A stretch of 64,000 nt of DNA, taken from Mesorhizobium loti (GTDB taxonomy: Bacteria > Pseudomonadota > Alphaproteobacteria > Rhizobiales > Rhizobiaceae). Numbering within the stretch: position 1 is the stretch's first letter; each line of letters opens with the position of its first letter. The stretch is from the NCBI GenBank assembly GCA_014189435.1, contig CP050293.1, forward strand, positions 687,001 to 751,000. Direction: 5' to 3'. The notes under the pieces are model-generated. The model worked only from the letters and a program-made list of their open reading frames with translations, did no database searches and was not told where the DNA came from. A program made the position numbers and the translations under genes. This document shows positions 25,207 to 33,304 of the stretch, one piece after another.

Positions 25207-25332
25207 CTATATTCAGGGAAATTGCGGTGAAACGGTTCCGTTAGCCCGAGGCTGCCGGACCGTTTTCTTTTTGTACCCATCGACAAGGCTTTCCCCGAAA
25301 CGCGGGGGTGGCAGCAGGAAAGGTCAGGCATC
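25207..25332 (+). promoter_or_regulatory. greA promoter -10 and structured leader with terminator-like hairpin
   Basis: A CTATAT -10 box (25207-25212) matches the rhizobial consensus; the -35 is weak. About 12 bases after the expected start the RNA would fold into AACGGTTCCG (25231-25240) paired with CGGACCGTT (25256-25264), with a small AGCC-CGA-GGCT hairpin inside, followed by TTCTTTTT. This is a terminator shape placed about 60 bases before the greA ATG. In E. coli the greA leader is terminated early to give the GraL RNA; a similar attenuated leader here is inference. Confidence 0.5.
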
Positions 25333-25806
25333 ATGAACAAGGTCCCGATGACAGGCGAGGGGTTCGCGTCATTGAAGGAAGAACTGCGCTGGCGCCAGCA
25401 GGAAGAGCGGCCGCGCATCATCGAGGCGATCTCCGAAGCGCGCTCGCATGGCGACCTGTCCGAAAATGCCGAGTACCATGCCGCCAAGGAGGCGCAGAGC
25501 CTCAACGAGGGCCGCGTCAACGAGCTTGAAGATTATATCGCGCGCGCCGAGGTGATCGACGTCAGCAAGCTCAGCGGCGACAAGATCAAGTTCGGCGCCA
25601 CCGTGGTGCTGGTCGACGAGGACACCGAGGAAAAGAAGACCTACCGGATCGTCGGCGACCAGGAGGCGGACGTGAAGTCAGGCCGCATCTCGATCTCCTC
25701 GCCGATCGCGCGTGCACTCATCGGCAAGGAAGTCGGCGATGCCATCGAGGTCAACGCGCCGGGCGGTGCCAGGGGGTATGAGATCGTCCAGGTGCAGTTT
25801 ATCTAG
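25333..25806 (+). CDS. greA: Transcription elongation factor GreA
   Basis: 157 residues. The N-terminal coiled coil begins [17 protein letters not shown] and contains the tip motif [20 protein letters not shown] with the conserved D-L-S-E-N-A-E acidic residues. The C-terminal FKBP-like domain ends [21 protein letters not shown]. GreA binds the RNA polymerase secondary channel and stimulates cleavage of backtracked RNA. Length (157) is normal. Upstream leader structure is described separately; a dispersed palindromic repeat follows. Confidence 0.97.
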   Translation: MNKVPMTGEGFASLKEELRWRQQEERPRIIEAISEARSHGDLSENAEYHAAKEAQSLNEGRVNELEDYIARAEVIDVSKLSGDKIKFGATVVLVDEDTEEKKTYRIVGDQEADVKSGRISISSPIARALIGKEVGDAIEVNAPGGARGYEIVQVQFI

Positions 25807-25854
25807 GGCCTTTGAGGGCGCGCGGATCTGCGCTGATCTGCTTTCAAGCTAAGG

Positions 25855-26040
25855 TTGGCGCCGCCCCTCATCGCCCTGCCGGGCACTTCTCCCCGTATAG
25901 TGACGGGGAGAAGGACGCTGCCACCGATGATTTCGCCAATGTTCAGCGTTTGCAGATATGCGCCGACTTTGCGTTCAGCCCTCTTCTCCCCGTCACTATA
26001 CGGGGAGAAGGTGCCGGCAGGCGGATGAGGGGCAGCGCCA
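25855..26040. repeat. RIME-like palindromic element, copy A
   Basis: A 52-base arm (25863-25914) that includes the internal palindrome CTTCTCCCCGT...ACGGGGAGAAG is followed, after about 70 bases, by an inverted related arm (25985-26035). The 25863 arm is identical base for base to the arm at 48534-48585 in the second element, which has the opposite orientation. It fills the gap between greA and waaC and holds no gene. Confidence 0.8.
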
Positions 26041-26056
26041 GCCTTTCCGATAGAGT

Positions 26057-27046
26057 TCAATTCTTACCAGCGTGGGCCTTGGCAACGAGCTGAAGTCCTA
26101 GCAGCCTCTCTGCTTCCGCCACTACCTTCGCTGGCGCAACACGCCCCCCGGGCACTGCCAAAAGCGTCGATGCATAAGGCCCGCGCGGACCGGTGAGACC
26201 GGGCTCGGTTGCCAGGAACACCGCAACCGTCGGCAGTCCGAAGGCGCTGGCGAGGTGGGTCAGTCCGGTGTCGGCGCCGATAACCAGCGTCGAGCGGCCG
26301 AGGAACGCGGCGATCTCGGCCAGCGGCGATTTGGGCACCACCACCGTTGACCGGGCGGCCCCCGCAATCGCTTCGGCCACGGTCTTCTCACGCTCGTTCG
26401 ACCAGGTGGTGACCGGCGTCATTCCACGCTCAACCAGCAGGCGGGCGGTTTCGATCCAGTCCTGGACAGGCCATTTCTTGTCTTCGCGGCTGGTGCCGTG
26501 CAGCAGGAAAGCGGTTTTTCCAGAAATGCCGGCCGGAGTGCCGGCCGGTGGCACAATGCCGGAGTCCAGCGTCGAAAGGTCGGGCTGATAGCCGAGCGCC
26601 AGGCCGAACAGCCGCCGCGTCCGCTCGATGGCGTGCAGGTTGCGCGGCACGGCATGGGTGACATCGTAGAACAGCGTCGCTGAGGGTTCGCGCGCGCTGG
26701 AGCGGTCGAAGCCGGCAATGGGTGCGCCTGCCTGTCTTGCCACCAGAGCCGATTTCAGCAGGCCTTGCGCGTCGATGACCAGGTCGTAGCGGCAATCGCG
26801 CAAGGTGCGGCGCAAGGCGGCTGCCTCGCGCCAGGTGCCGCCGTCGAGCAGCGCCTTGCGCCAGCGCCGGATCGCCACCGTGTGGATCCTGTCGATGGCC
26901 GGGTGCAGCGCGACGATGCCGGCGAACGCCTCTTCGACGCACCAGTCGAAGGTCACGTCGGGTCGATTTAAGCGGGCATCCTCAACAGCTGGAAAGGTGT
27001 GGATCACATCGCCCATCGAGGACGTCTTGACGATCAGCACCTTCAT
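26057..27046 (-). CDS. waaC: Lipopolysaccharide heptosyltransferase I
   Basis: 329 residues, GT9 family. N-terminus [20 protein letters not shown] is the WaaC signature, with CRYDLVIDAQGLLKSALVAR and, in the C-terminal nucleotide-sugar-binding half, FLLHGTSREDKKWPVQDW and VIGADTGLTHLASAFGLPTVAVF. It adds the first L,D-heptose from ADP-heptose to Kdo of lipid A-core at the inner face of the cytoplasmic membrane. The ATG overlaps the waaF stop by 4 bases (ATGA), so the two are translationally coupled. Confidence 0.92.
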   Translation of the reverse strand: MKVLIVKTSSMGDVIHTFPAVEDARLNRPDVTFDWCVEEAFAGIVALHPAIDRIHTVAIRRWRKALLDGGTWREAAALRRTLRDCRYDLVIDAQGLLKSALVARQAGAPIAGFDRSSAREPSATLFYDVTHAVPRNLHAIERTRRLFGLALGYQPDLSTLDSGIVPPAGTPAGISGKTAFLLHGTSREDKKWPVQDWIETARLLVERGMTPVTTWSNEREKTVAEAIAGAARSTVVVPKSPLAEIAAFLGRSTLVIGADTGLTHLASAFGLPTVAVFLATEPGLTGPRGPYASTLLAVPGGRVAPAKVVAEAERLLGLQLVAKAHAGKN

Positions 27047-28050
27047 GCCACGGCCGGGATTTCAAGCAACCGGTCCGCTGCCGCCGCGACCTGGCCGACT
27101 TCAAGCGTCTTCAGGCAGTTGAGGTGGCCGAGCGGGCAGACCTTCTGGTGGCAGGGCGAACAGGACAGGCCTAGCCAGACCAGTTCCCGGTGTTCTGCCA
27201 GCGGCGGCGTGTTTTCGGGGGAGGTCGAGCCATAGACGGCCACGATCGGCGTGCCGACGGCGGCCGCGACATGCATCAGCCCGCTGTCGTTGGACACTGC
27301 CAGTCTGGCGGCTGCTATCAGGTCGATGGCGTCCTCCAGCCGCGTCTGCCCGGCGAGGTCGACGACGCCGGGGGCAAGGGCAGCGATCTCCGCCGTCACG
27401 TCGCGGTCGTTCTTCGAGCCGAACAGCGCGACTTTCAACCCTTTGCCCATGAAATCGCGGGCAAGCCCGGCATAGCTTTCGCTCGGCCAGCGCTTGGCTG
27501 GGCCGAATTCGGCGCCGGGCATCAGTGCGACGAATTTCTGCGGCGCCAGCCCGAACCGGTCGAGCAGGGCGACCTGGTTTTTCGTGTCCACGCTCAGCCG
27601 GGGCGCCCGGAAGCTGCCGCCCTGGGCGAGGCCGAAATAGGCCTGCGCGGTTCGCCGTTTGACGCTGTCGGGCAGTGGCACGATGTCGGTCAACAGGCCA
27701 TAGCGCATCTCGCGCAGATTGCCGACACGGCGCGGAATGCGGGCAAAGAACGGGATCAGCGCCGATTTCCAGCTTCCCGGCAGGATGTAAGCCATGTCGT
27801 AGCGGCCGCGCAGCAGGCGGCCGAAGCGGCGGCGATGGGTGAATTCGAGCGCGCCAGGTTTGAGCGGAAAGTCGATCTGCTGGCGGATTTCGGGCATCCG
27901 CTTGACCAGCGGTGCGGCCCAGGCGGGCGCCAGCACATCGATGGCGGCGTTGGGATGCAGCTCCTTCAGCGCCGAGAACAGGCACTGCGCCATCACCATG
28001 TCGCCCACCCAGCGTGGGCCGATCACGAGGATCGTTGGGCTTTCAGCCAT
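27043..28050 (-). CDS. waaF: Lipopolysaccharide heptosyltransferase II
   Basis: 335 residues, GT9 family. [20 protein letters not shown] at the start, [21 protein letters not shown] in the middle and [19 protein letters not shown], then [32 protein letters not shown] are diagnostic for WaaF. It adds the second heptose. A Cys pair near the C-terminus ([17 protein letters not shown]) is common in this family. Its start lies inside the 3' end of hldD (28-base overlap), and its stop overlaps the waaC start, making a tight hldD-waaF-waaC operon. Confidence 0.93.
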   Translation of the reverse strand: MAESPTILVIGPRWVGDMVMAQCLFSALKELHPNAAIDVLAPAWAAPLVKRMPEIRQQIDFPLKPGALEFTHRRRFGRLLRGRYDMAYILPGSWKSALIPFFARIPRRVGNLREMRYGLLTDIVPLPDSVKRRTAQAYFGLAQGGSFRAPRLSVDTKNQVALLDRFGLAPQKFVALMPGAEFGPAKRWPSESYAGLARDFMGKGLKVALFGSKNDRDVTAEIAALAPGVVDLAGQTRLEDAIDLIAAARLAVSNDSGLMHVAAAVGTPIVAVYGSTSPENTPPLAEHRELVWLGLSCSPCHQKVCPLGHLNCLKTLEVGQVAAAADRLLEIPAVA

Positions 28051-28973
28051 TCGACATAGTCTCTGACACCGGTTTCCACTGTCCGGAATTGGCCATTATA
28101 ACCGGCCGCGCGCAAACGGGACATATCAGCTTGCGTAAAGCTCTGGTAGCTGCCCTTGAGATGGTCGGGGAAGGTGATGAACTCGATCTCACCCTTGCCC
28201 AGCGTGTCGATCACCGTTTCGGCGATGGCGCGGAAGGGCTGGGCGCGGCCGGTGCCGCAATTGAAGATGCCGCTTGAGCCCCGTTTCCACAGCCACAGAT
28301 TGACGTCGGCGACATCGCCGACATGGATGAAGTCGCGGCTTTGTTCGCCAGGCCCGAAGCCGTCATAGGCACCGAACAGTTTCGGGTTCTGGTCTTGTTC
28401 GACCTGGTTGAACAGATGGAAGGCGACCGAGGCCATGGCGCCCTTGTGCGCTTCGCGCGGGCCATAGACGTTGAAATAGCGCAGGCCCGCGACCTGCGAA
28501 TGATCGGTATCGAAGACCGTGCGCCTGACATAATCGTCGAACAGCTTCTTGGAATAGGCGTAGACGTTGAGCGGCCGCTCCAGCGTGGGATCCTCGCGAA
28601 ACTCCGAGCCGCCGCCATAGACGGAAGCCGAAGAGGCGTAGAGGAAGGGCACGCGCAGCGCCTGGCTTGCGTGCAGCAGCCGCTTCGAGAAGGCGTAATT
28701 CACCTCCATCATGAATTTGCCGTTCCACTCGGTGGTGGTCGAGCAGGCGCCCTGATGGAAGACGGCCTCGATACGGCCGAGCGAGCCTGCCTCCATGCGC
28801 GCTAAGAAATCGTCCTTGTCGAGATAGTCGGCGATCTGCAAGTCGGCGAGATTGGTGATCTTGTGGCCGTCGGTGAGGTCGTCGACGACGAGTATGTCGT
28901 CGTGCCCCTCGGCATTCAGCGCGGCGACGATGTTGGAGCCGATCATGCCGGCGCCGCCCGTGACGATGATCAT
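28023..28973 (-). CDS. hldD: ADP-L-glycero-D-manno-heptose 6-epimerase
   Basis: 316 residues from the ATG at 28973; the frame runs open to 29132, but there is no support upstream. Extended [22 protein letters not shown] (NADP-binding G-x-x-G-x-x-G), [11 protein letters not shown] with the catalytic Ser/Thr, [11 protein letters not shown], and [12 protein letters not shown] (Y-x-x-x-K). It converts ADP-D-glycero- to ADP-L-glycero-beta-D-manno-heptose, the last step before heptosyltransfer. First gene of the minus-strand LPS operon; a toxin-antitoxin pair is divergent upstream. Confidence 0.95.
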   Translation of the reverse strand: MIIVTGGAGMIGSNIVAALNAEGHDDILVVDDLTDGHKITNLADLQIADYLDKDDFLARMEAGSLGRIEAVFHQGACSTTTEWNGKFMMEVNYAFSKRLLHASQALRVPFLYASSASVYGGGSEFREDPTLERPLNVYAYSKKLFDDYVRRTVFDTDHSQVAGLRYFNVYGPREAHKGAMASVAFHLFNQVEQDQNPKLFGAYDGFGPGEQSRDFIHVGDVADVNLWLWKRGSSGIFNCGTGRAQPFRAIAETVIDTLGKGEIEFITFPDHLKGSYQSFTQADMSRLRAAGYNGQFRTVETGVRDYVEWLKAQRSS

Positions 28974-29070
28974 GAAGGCCTCTGGTTGCTTGCGATTCCG
29001 GTCCTTATAAGGGAGGCCAGCCGGGCTGTCGACAAAGCAGGTGGTCGCCCCATCCCACCGTTTGCGATCT

Positions 29071-29099
29071 TGTCTATTTTGTCTGTTTTGTGTATTATG
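29071..29099 (+). promoter_or_regulatory. Promoter of the toxin-antitoxin pair
   Basis: TTGTCT (29071-29076), 17-base spacer, TATTAT (29094-29099), 18 bases before the antitoxin ATG. The spacer consists of TTTTGT-type direct repeats (TTGTCTATTTTGTCTGTTTTGTG), which could be antitoxin binding sites for autorepression. Confidence 0.55.
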
Positions 29100-29116
29100 T
29101 GCAAAACGGAGTGTCC

Positions 29117-29353
29117 ATGAAACACTATCCATCGACCGATCTGAAACAGAATCTCGGAGACGTGCTTGCGGCTGCCAGCCAGCAGCCCGTCTCCATCACT
29201 CGTCATAACAAGCCGAGATACGTCCTGATGAGCATCGAGACCTACGAGGCTCGCTTCGTCAACGACAGCCGCCGCGCCTACGCGGCCAAGGACGCCCCAG
29301 CCGAACATGTCGAGATGCTTGAGGAATACATCGCAGAGCTGGATCGTGATTAG
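29117..29353 (+). CDS. Phd/YefM family antitoxin
   Basis: 78 residues from the ATG at 29117 (CGGAG upstream). [44 protein letters not shown] is the Phd/YefM DNA-binding domain; the C-terminus ([17 protein letters not shown]) is the acidic toxin-binding tail. It would bind and neutralise the toxin and repress its own promoter. The stop (TAG at 29351-29353) lies inside the next gene, which starts at 29346, typical for a TA operon. Confidence 0.85.
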   Translation: MKHYPSTDLKQNLGDVLAAASQQPVSITRHNKPRYVLMSIETYEARFVNDSRRAYAAKDAPAEHVEMLEEYIAELDRD

Positions 29354-29759
29354 ACCCATTGCCGCCGACGTCTGGCGATATCCATATCTGTGGCATCGCC
29401 AACATGGAGACGGTGAGACCGAAGGCCGAAAGTCCCGGCCTGTGGCCTTCGTGGCTGTCCTTCCTGGGAAAGCAGGCGGTACGAACCTCTTCATCCTCGC
29501 AATCACTTCCACGCAGCCGGGCCGCGATCGCGTTGCCGTTAGCATCCCGGAAATTGAACGCCGCCGCGCCGGCCTTGACCCTATCCCCCTTTGGGTCATA
29601 GTCGACGAGTACAACCACGATATCCTGGAATCTTCAGCCTATTTCGAACCGGGTGCGCGCATCGGCGCATTCAGCCCATCATTCCACAAGAAAGTCATGT
29701 CCGCTTTCATTGCGGCTGTCCGCACGGGCCAATCCAAAGCCATCCCGCGCGCGGACTGA
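29346..29759 (+). CDS. Probable toxin of a Phd-linked TA pair (PemK/MazF-like fold)
   Basis: 137 residues from a GTG at 29346 that overlaps the antitoxin by 8 bases. The sequence shows segments that could match the MazF/PemK SH3-like barrel: GRKSRPVAFVAVLP (strand with the conserved R-P), NLFILAITSTQP (like the VIVAPITS strand), and IPLWVIVDEYNHDILE. Catalytic Arg/Thr positions of MazF are plausible but not confirmed. Such toxins are mRNA endonucleases. Position next to Phd/YefM makes a toxin role likely; the fold assignment is by eye. Confidence 0.55.
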   Translation: MIRPIAADVWRYPYLWHRQHGDGETEGRKSRPVAFVAVLPGKAGGTNLFILAITSTQPGRDRVAVSIPEIERRRAGLDPIPLWVIVDEYNHDILESSAYFEPGARIGAFSPSFHKKVMSAFIAAVRTGQSKAIPRAD

Positions 29760-29801
29760 GCCGCCCGAAACCGGGCAGGGCATAATCGTGAGGGACAAGA
29801 A

Positions 29802-30434
29802 ATGCCGTCGACCGAACTGCTGCTGGCGTTTTTCGCCACCACGGCGATCTTCGCCTACATTCCGGGCCCGGCGATGCTCTACGCCGCCGCGCAGACGATG
29901 GCGCGTGGCCGCTGGTCGGGCCTGACGGCGGCACTTGGCATCCATTTGGGCGGCTATGTGCATGTTTTCGCCGCCGCCGCCGGCCTGTCGGTGCTGTTTC
30001 ACGCCGTGCCGACGCTCTATTTGGCGGTCAAGCTGATCGGCGCGCTCTATCTGATCTGGCTCGGCGTCTCGCTGTTTCGCAAGCGCGTGGACGGCGATGC
30101 CGCGTTGCCCGCGATCGAGCGGAAATCGGCACGACGCGCCTTTTTCGAGAGCATCACCGTCGAGGTGCTCAATCCGAAGACGGCGATCTTCTTCATGGCA
30201 TTCCTGCCGCAGTTCATCGATGCCTCGGCGGCGTTTCCGGTCTGGCTGCAATTCGTCGTGCTGGGAACGATCGTCAACCTGATGTTCTCCTCGGCCGATG
30301 TCGTCTGCGTTTTCTTGGCGGGCGCCGTGATCGGCCGCTTGCGGCGTTCGAGCCGTGCACAGCGGCTGATGCAGCGGGCCGGCGGCGCGGTGCTGGTCGG
30401 GCTTGGCGTCCACGTTGCCCTGCAGAAGAGCTGA
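29802..30434 (+). CDS. LysE/RhtB family amino-acid exporter
   Basis: 210 residues, about six transmembrane helices. The opening ELLLAFFATTAIFAYIPGPAMLYAAAQTMARG carries the LysE-type P-G-P-A-M motif, followed by GRWSGLTAALGIHLGGYVHVFAA and KLIGALYLIWLGVSLFR, then VLNPKTAIFFMAFLPQFI. Exports amino acids or related molecules across the inner membrane; substrate unknown. Lies between the TA pair and the hldE cluster. Confidence 0.88.
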   Translation: MPSTELLLAFFATTAIFAYIPGPAMLYAAAQTMARGRWSGLTAALGIHLGGYVHVFAAAAGLSVLFHAVPTLYLAVKLIGALYLIWLGVSLFRKRVDGDAALPAIERKSARRAFFESITVEVLNPKTAIFFMAFLPQFIDASAAFPVWLQFVVLGTIVNLMFSSADVVCVFLAGAVIGRLRRSSRAQRLMQRAGGAVLVGLGVHVALQKS

Positions 30435-30500
30435 CGCATCGGACAGTCGCGGGTCATGTCCTGACGTTGCGCTGCGTGGATTTGCGGTATATCGGCAGGC

Positions 30501-30578
30501 ATGAACGATCCGGCCCGTAAATTGACAATTTTCAGCACGATTGAGATTTGCCTTGCCCTCGCGTTGCCAGTGACATGA
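30501..30578 (+). CDS. Candidate 25-residue upstream ORF coupled to hldE
   Basis: ATG at 30501 to TGA at 30576-30578, whose last bases overlap the hldE start in an ATGA junction. The peptide starts MNDPARKLTIFS and ends in a hydrophobic run (ICLALALPVT). A weak GGCAGG lies 4 bases before the ATG, while hldE itself has no clear Shine-Dalgarno. It may therefore serve to feed ribosomes to hldE. It could also be chance; length gives little evidence. Confidence 0.3.
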   Translation: MNDPARKLTIFSTIEICLALALPVT

Positions 30579-32068
30579 TCAAGCACAATCCGCCTTCCCC
30601 CGAACCCCTGCACCGCGCCATTGCGCGGTTCGGCCAGGCCACCGTGCTGGTGGTCGGCGACTTCATCCTCGACCGTTTCGTCAACGGCGTCATCGAGCGG
30701 ATCTCGCCGGAAGCGCCGATCCCGGTGCTGCACGGGCGCGGCGAGACCGCGACGATTGGCGGCGCCGGCAATGTCGTGGCCAACATCGTTTCGCTCGGCG
30801 CCACCGCTGTTCCTGTCTCGGTGATCGGCACCGATGTGGCGGGCGACAGCCTGGTGCGGATGCTCGGCGAGCTTGGCGTCGACACGGCCGGCCTGTCGCA
30901 GGATCGCGGCCGCATGACCTCGTCGAAGAGCCGCTTCAGCGCGCTCAACCAGCAGGTGCTGCGCTTCGACGAGGAGGAAATCAAGCCGCTCGGCACCGTG
31001 GAGCGCGCTGGCCTGATCCGGCATTTCCGCGATGCGCTGCCACGTGCCGACATCGTTGTCCTGTCCGATTACGGCAAGGGCATCCTGCTCGACGGCGTCG
31101 CCGCTGATCTGATCGCCATCTGCCGCGAGGCGGGAAAACCGGTGCTGGTCGATCCGAAGGGCCGCGACTATGCGCGCTATGCCAGGGCGACCGCCATCAC
31201 CCCCAACCGCAAGGAACTTGGCGAGGCCGTCGGCCATGCGGTGTTCGCCGATGAAGAGATTGTGGCTGCGGCACGCCAGCTGATTTCGGCGCACGGTTTC
31301 GACTTCGTCGTCGCGACGCGCAGCGAAAAGGGTATGAGCGTGGTCGGCCCGACCGAGGCACGCCACATCGCCACCCAGGCGCGCGAAGTGTTCGACGTTT
31401 CGGGCGCCGGCGACACGGTGATCGCCAGCTTCGCGCTGGCGTTGGCCGTAGGCGCCGATACCGTCATGGCGGCCTCGATCGCCAATGCCGCCGGCGGCGT
31501 CGTGGTGGGCAAGCGCGGCACCGCGCGGCTGACGGTCGAGGAACTGACCGGCGCGCTGTTCCGCTCGCATGGACCGACCGCTCACAAGGACGCCATCCTC
31601 GATGCCGCATCGGCCGCGCGCATGGTGGCGGCGTGGAAGGAAGAGGGCCTGAGCGTCGGCTTCACCAATGGCTGTTTCGACATCCTGCATGCCGGCCATG
31701 TCAGCCTCTTGCACGCGGCGCGCAGCCAGTGCGACCGGCTGGTGCTCGGCCTCAACAGCGATGCCTCGGTGCGGCGCCTGAAGGGCGCCGGGCGTCCGGT
31801 CAACGACCAGCACGACCGCGCCTGCGTGCTCGCAGCGCTCGCCTCGGTCGATGCGGTCGTGGTGTTCGATGAGGACACACCGCTGGCGCTGATCGAGGCC
31901 TTGCTGCCCGACATACTGGTCAAGGGCGCCGATTACACGGTCGACACCGTGGTCGGCGCCGATGTGGTGCAGAAGGCCGGCGGACGCGTCGTGCTGGTCG
32001 ATCTCGTCGCCGGCAAGAGCACCACCAACACCATTGGCAAATTGCGCGCCGGCGGCACCACAAACTGA
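30575..32068 (+). CDS. hldE: Bifunctional heptose 7-phosphate kinase / heptose 1-phosphate adenylyltransferase
   Basis: 497 residues. The N-terminal ribokinase-fold domain (about 15-330) has VLVVGDFILDRFVNG, ATIGGAGNVVANIVSLGA, and the catalytic FDVSGAGDTVIASFALAL. The C-terminal nucleotidyltransferase domain (about 355-495) has SVGFTNGCFDILHAGHVSLL (H-x-G-H) and VLGLNSDASVRRLKG. It phosphorylates D-glycero-beta-D-manno-heptose 7-phosphate and then transfers AMP. It heads the plus-strand hldE-gmhA-gmhB cluster. The start at 30575 is preceded by a short coupled ORF. Confidence 0.95.
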   Translation: MIKHNPPSPEPLHRAIARFGQATVLVVGDFILDRFVNGVIERISPEAPIPVLHGRGETATIGGAGNVVANIVSLGATAVPVSVIGTDVAGDSLVRMLGELGVDTAGLSQDRGRMTSSKSRFSALNQQVLRFDEEEIKPLGTVERAGLIRHFRDALPRADIVVLSDYGKGILLDGVAADLIAICREAGKPVLVDPKGRDYARYARATAITPNRKELGEAVGHAVFADEEIVAAARQLISAHGFDFVVATRSEKGMSVVGPTEARHIATQAREVFDVSGAGDTVIASFALALAVGADTVMAASIANAAGGVVVGKRGTARLTVEELTGALFRSHGPTAHKDAILDAASAARMVAAWKEEGLSVGFTNGCFDILHAGHVSLLHAARSQCDRLVLGLNSDASVRRLKGAGRPVNDQHDRACVLAALASVDAVVVFDEDTPLALIEALLPDILVKGADYTVDTVVGADVVQKAGGRVVLVDLVAGKSTTNTIGKLRAGGTTN

Positions 32069-32075
32069 GGGTTTC

Positions 32076-32648
32076 ATGTCCGACTTGAACGATTACCTGG
32101 TCCGCTCGGCGGCTGCCATATCAGCCACGGTCGAGCGCGACCTGACCAGCGAGATGGAGCGGGCGGCGAGCGCCGTCGTGACGGCGCTTTCGTCTGGGAA
32201 AGCCTTCCTGATCTGCGGCAATGGCGGCTCGGCCAGCGATGCCATCCACATCGCCACCGAATTGGTCGGCCGCTTCCTCAAGGAGCGCAAGGCCTACAAT
32301 GTCATCGCGCTGACGGCCAACGCCGGGGTGCTGACCGCATGGGGCAATGACTATGGCTTCGACACGGTGTTTGCGCGCCAGGTCGAAGCGCATGGCGCGG
32401 CCGGCGGCGTGCTTCTGGCAATCTCGACCAGCGGCAATTCGCCGAGCATCCTCGCCGCCGCCGAACAAGCTCGGATGATGGACATGACGGTGATCAGCCT
32501 GACCGGCGACACCGGCGGCAAGCTCAAGCCGCTGTCCGACATTCTCCTCAACGTGCCTTCTACCTCGACGCCGATCATCCAGCAGGGGCATCTGTGCCTC
32601 TATCATTATCTGTGCGAGGTGGTCGAAGCGCGTCTCAGCAATGGCTGA
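32076..32648 (+). CDS. gmhA: Phosphoheptose isomerase
   Basis: 190 residues, SIS fold. ICGNGGSASDAIHIATELVGRFLKER and AISTSGNSPSILAAAEQA are diagnostic of GmhA, with STSTPIIQQGHLCLYHYLCE at the end (metal-binding Q/H). Converts sedoheptulose 7-phosphate to D-glycero-D-manno-heptose 7-phosphate, the first step of heptose synthesis. It lies 7 bases after hldE and overlaps gmhB by 8 bases. Confidence 0.95.
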   Translation: MSDLNDYLVRSAAAISATVERDLTSEMERAASAVVTALSSGKAFLICGNGGSASDAIHIATELVGRFLKERKAYNVIALTANAGVLTAWGNDYGFDTVFARQVEAHGAAGGVLLAISTSGNSPSILAAAEQARMMDMTVISLTGDTGGKLKPLSDILLNVPSTSTPIIQQGHLCLYHYLCEVVEARLSNG

Positions 32649-33300
32649 CTCCACGACGTCCGGCCCCTATCCGTTGGCAGAGCCCGGCCTATGGGTAGAG
32701 CGGGTCGGCCGGACGGTGTTTCCCGCCGGTACGCCGGCGCTGTTCCTCGACCGCGACGGCACCATCAATATCGATACCGGCTATCCCGACGATCCAGCCG
32801 AAATGGTGCTGCGCGCGGATATCGCCGCAGCGATCGCCGCCGCCAACCGCGCCGGCATTCCCGTCATCATCGTCACCAACCAGTCGGGCATCGCGCGCGG
32901 CTATTACGGCTGGGGCGATTTCGCTGCCGTCAATGGCCGCGTGCTGGAATTGCTAGGCGGCGAGGGCGCATTTGTCGACATGGTGCTGGCTTGCGCCTAT
33001 CACGAAGCGGGCTCCGGCCCGCTTGAGGTCGCCGATCATCCGATGCGCAAGCCCAATCCGGGCATGCTTCTGGAGGCGGCCAAACGCCTCGGGCTTGATC
33101 TGCAGCGTTCGCTGATCGTCGGAGACAAGAAGGCCGACATGGAGGCGGGACAGCGCGCCGGCCTCTCGCAGGGCTGGCTGGTCGACGGGCAAGCGGCCGT
33201 TCAATCGGGCTTCGCGGTCAGGCCCTGGCGCGACCTCGAGGATTTCGACGGCCTGCTCGCCGCAATAGCGGCACTTGGCGCCGCGTCGGGCGAGCCGTGA
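32641..33300 (+). CDS. gmhB: D-glycero-beta-D-manno-heptose 1,7-bisphosphate 7-phosphatase
   Basis: 219 residues, HAD superfamily. LFLDRDGTINIDTGY has the D-x-D-G-T nucleophile motif, VTNQSGIARGYY is motif II, HPMRKPNPGML motif III and VGDKKADMEAGQRAG motif IV. In E. coli GmhB a zinc site has four Cys/His ligands (a C-x-H pair and a C-x-C pair); here only CAYH is kept, and the second pair reads A-D-H-P, so zinc binding may be altered. It removes the 7-phosphate before adenylylation by HldE. It starts inside gmhA. Confidence 0.9.
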   Translation: MADSTTSGPYPLAEPGLWVERVGRTVFPAGTPALFLDRDGTINIDTGYPDDPAEMVLRADIAAAIAAANRAGIPVIIVTNQSGIARGYYGWGDFAAVNGRVLELLGGEGAFVDMVLACAYHEAGSGPLEVADHPMRKPNPGMLLEAAKRLGLDLQRSLIVGDKKADMEAGQRAGLSQGWLVDGQAAVQSGFAVRPWRDLEDFDGLLAAIAALGAASGEP

Positions 33301-33304
33301 TGGC

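Noticed and set aside
30047..32077. 676-residue minus-strand ORF opposite the hldE region
   Set aside because: Antisense shadow of a G+C-rich gene; the plus strand has HldE with all motifs, and the antisense product is low-complexity and without a ribosome binding site.
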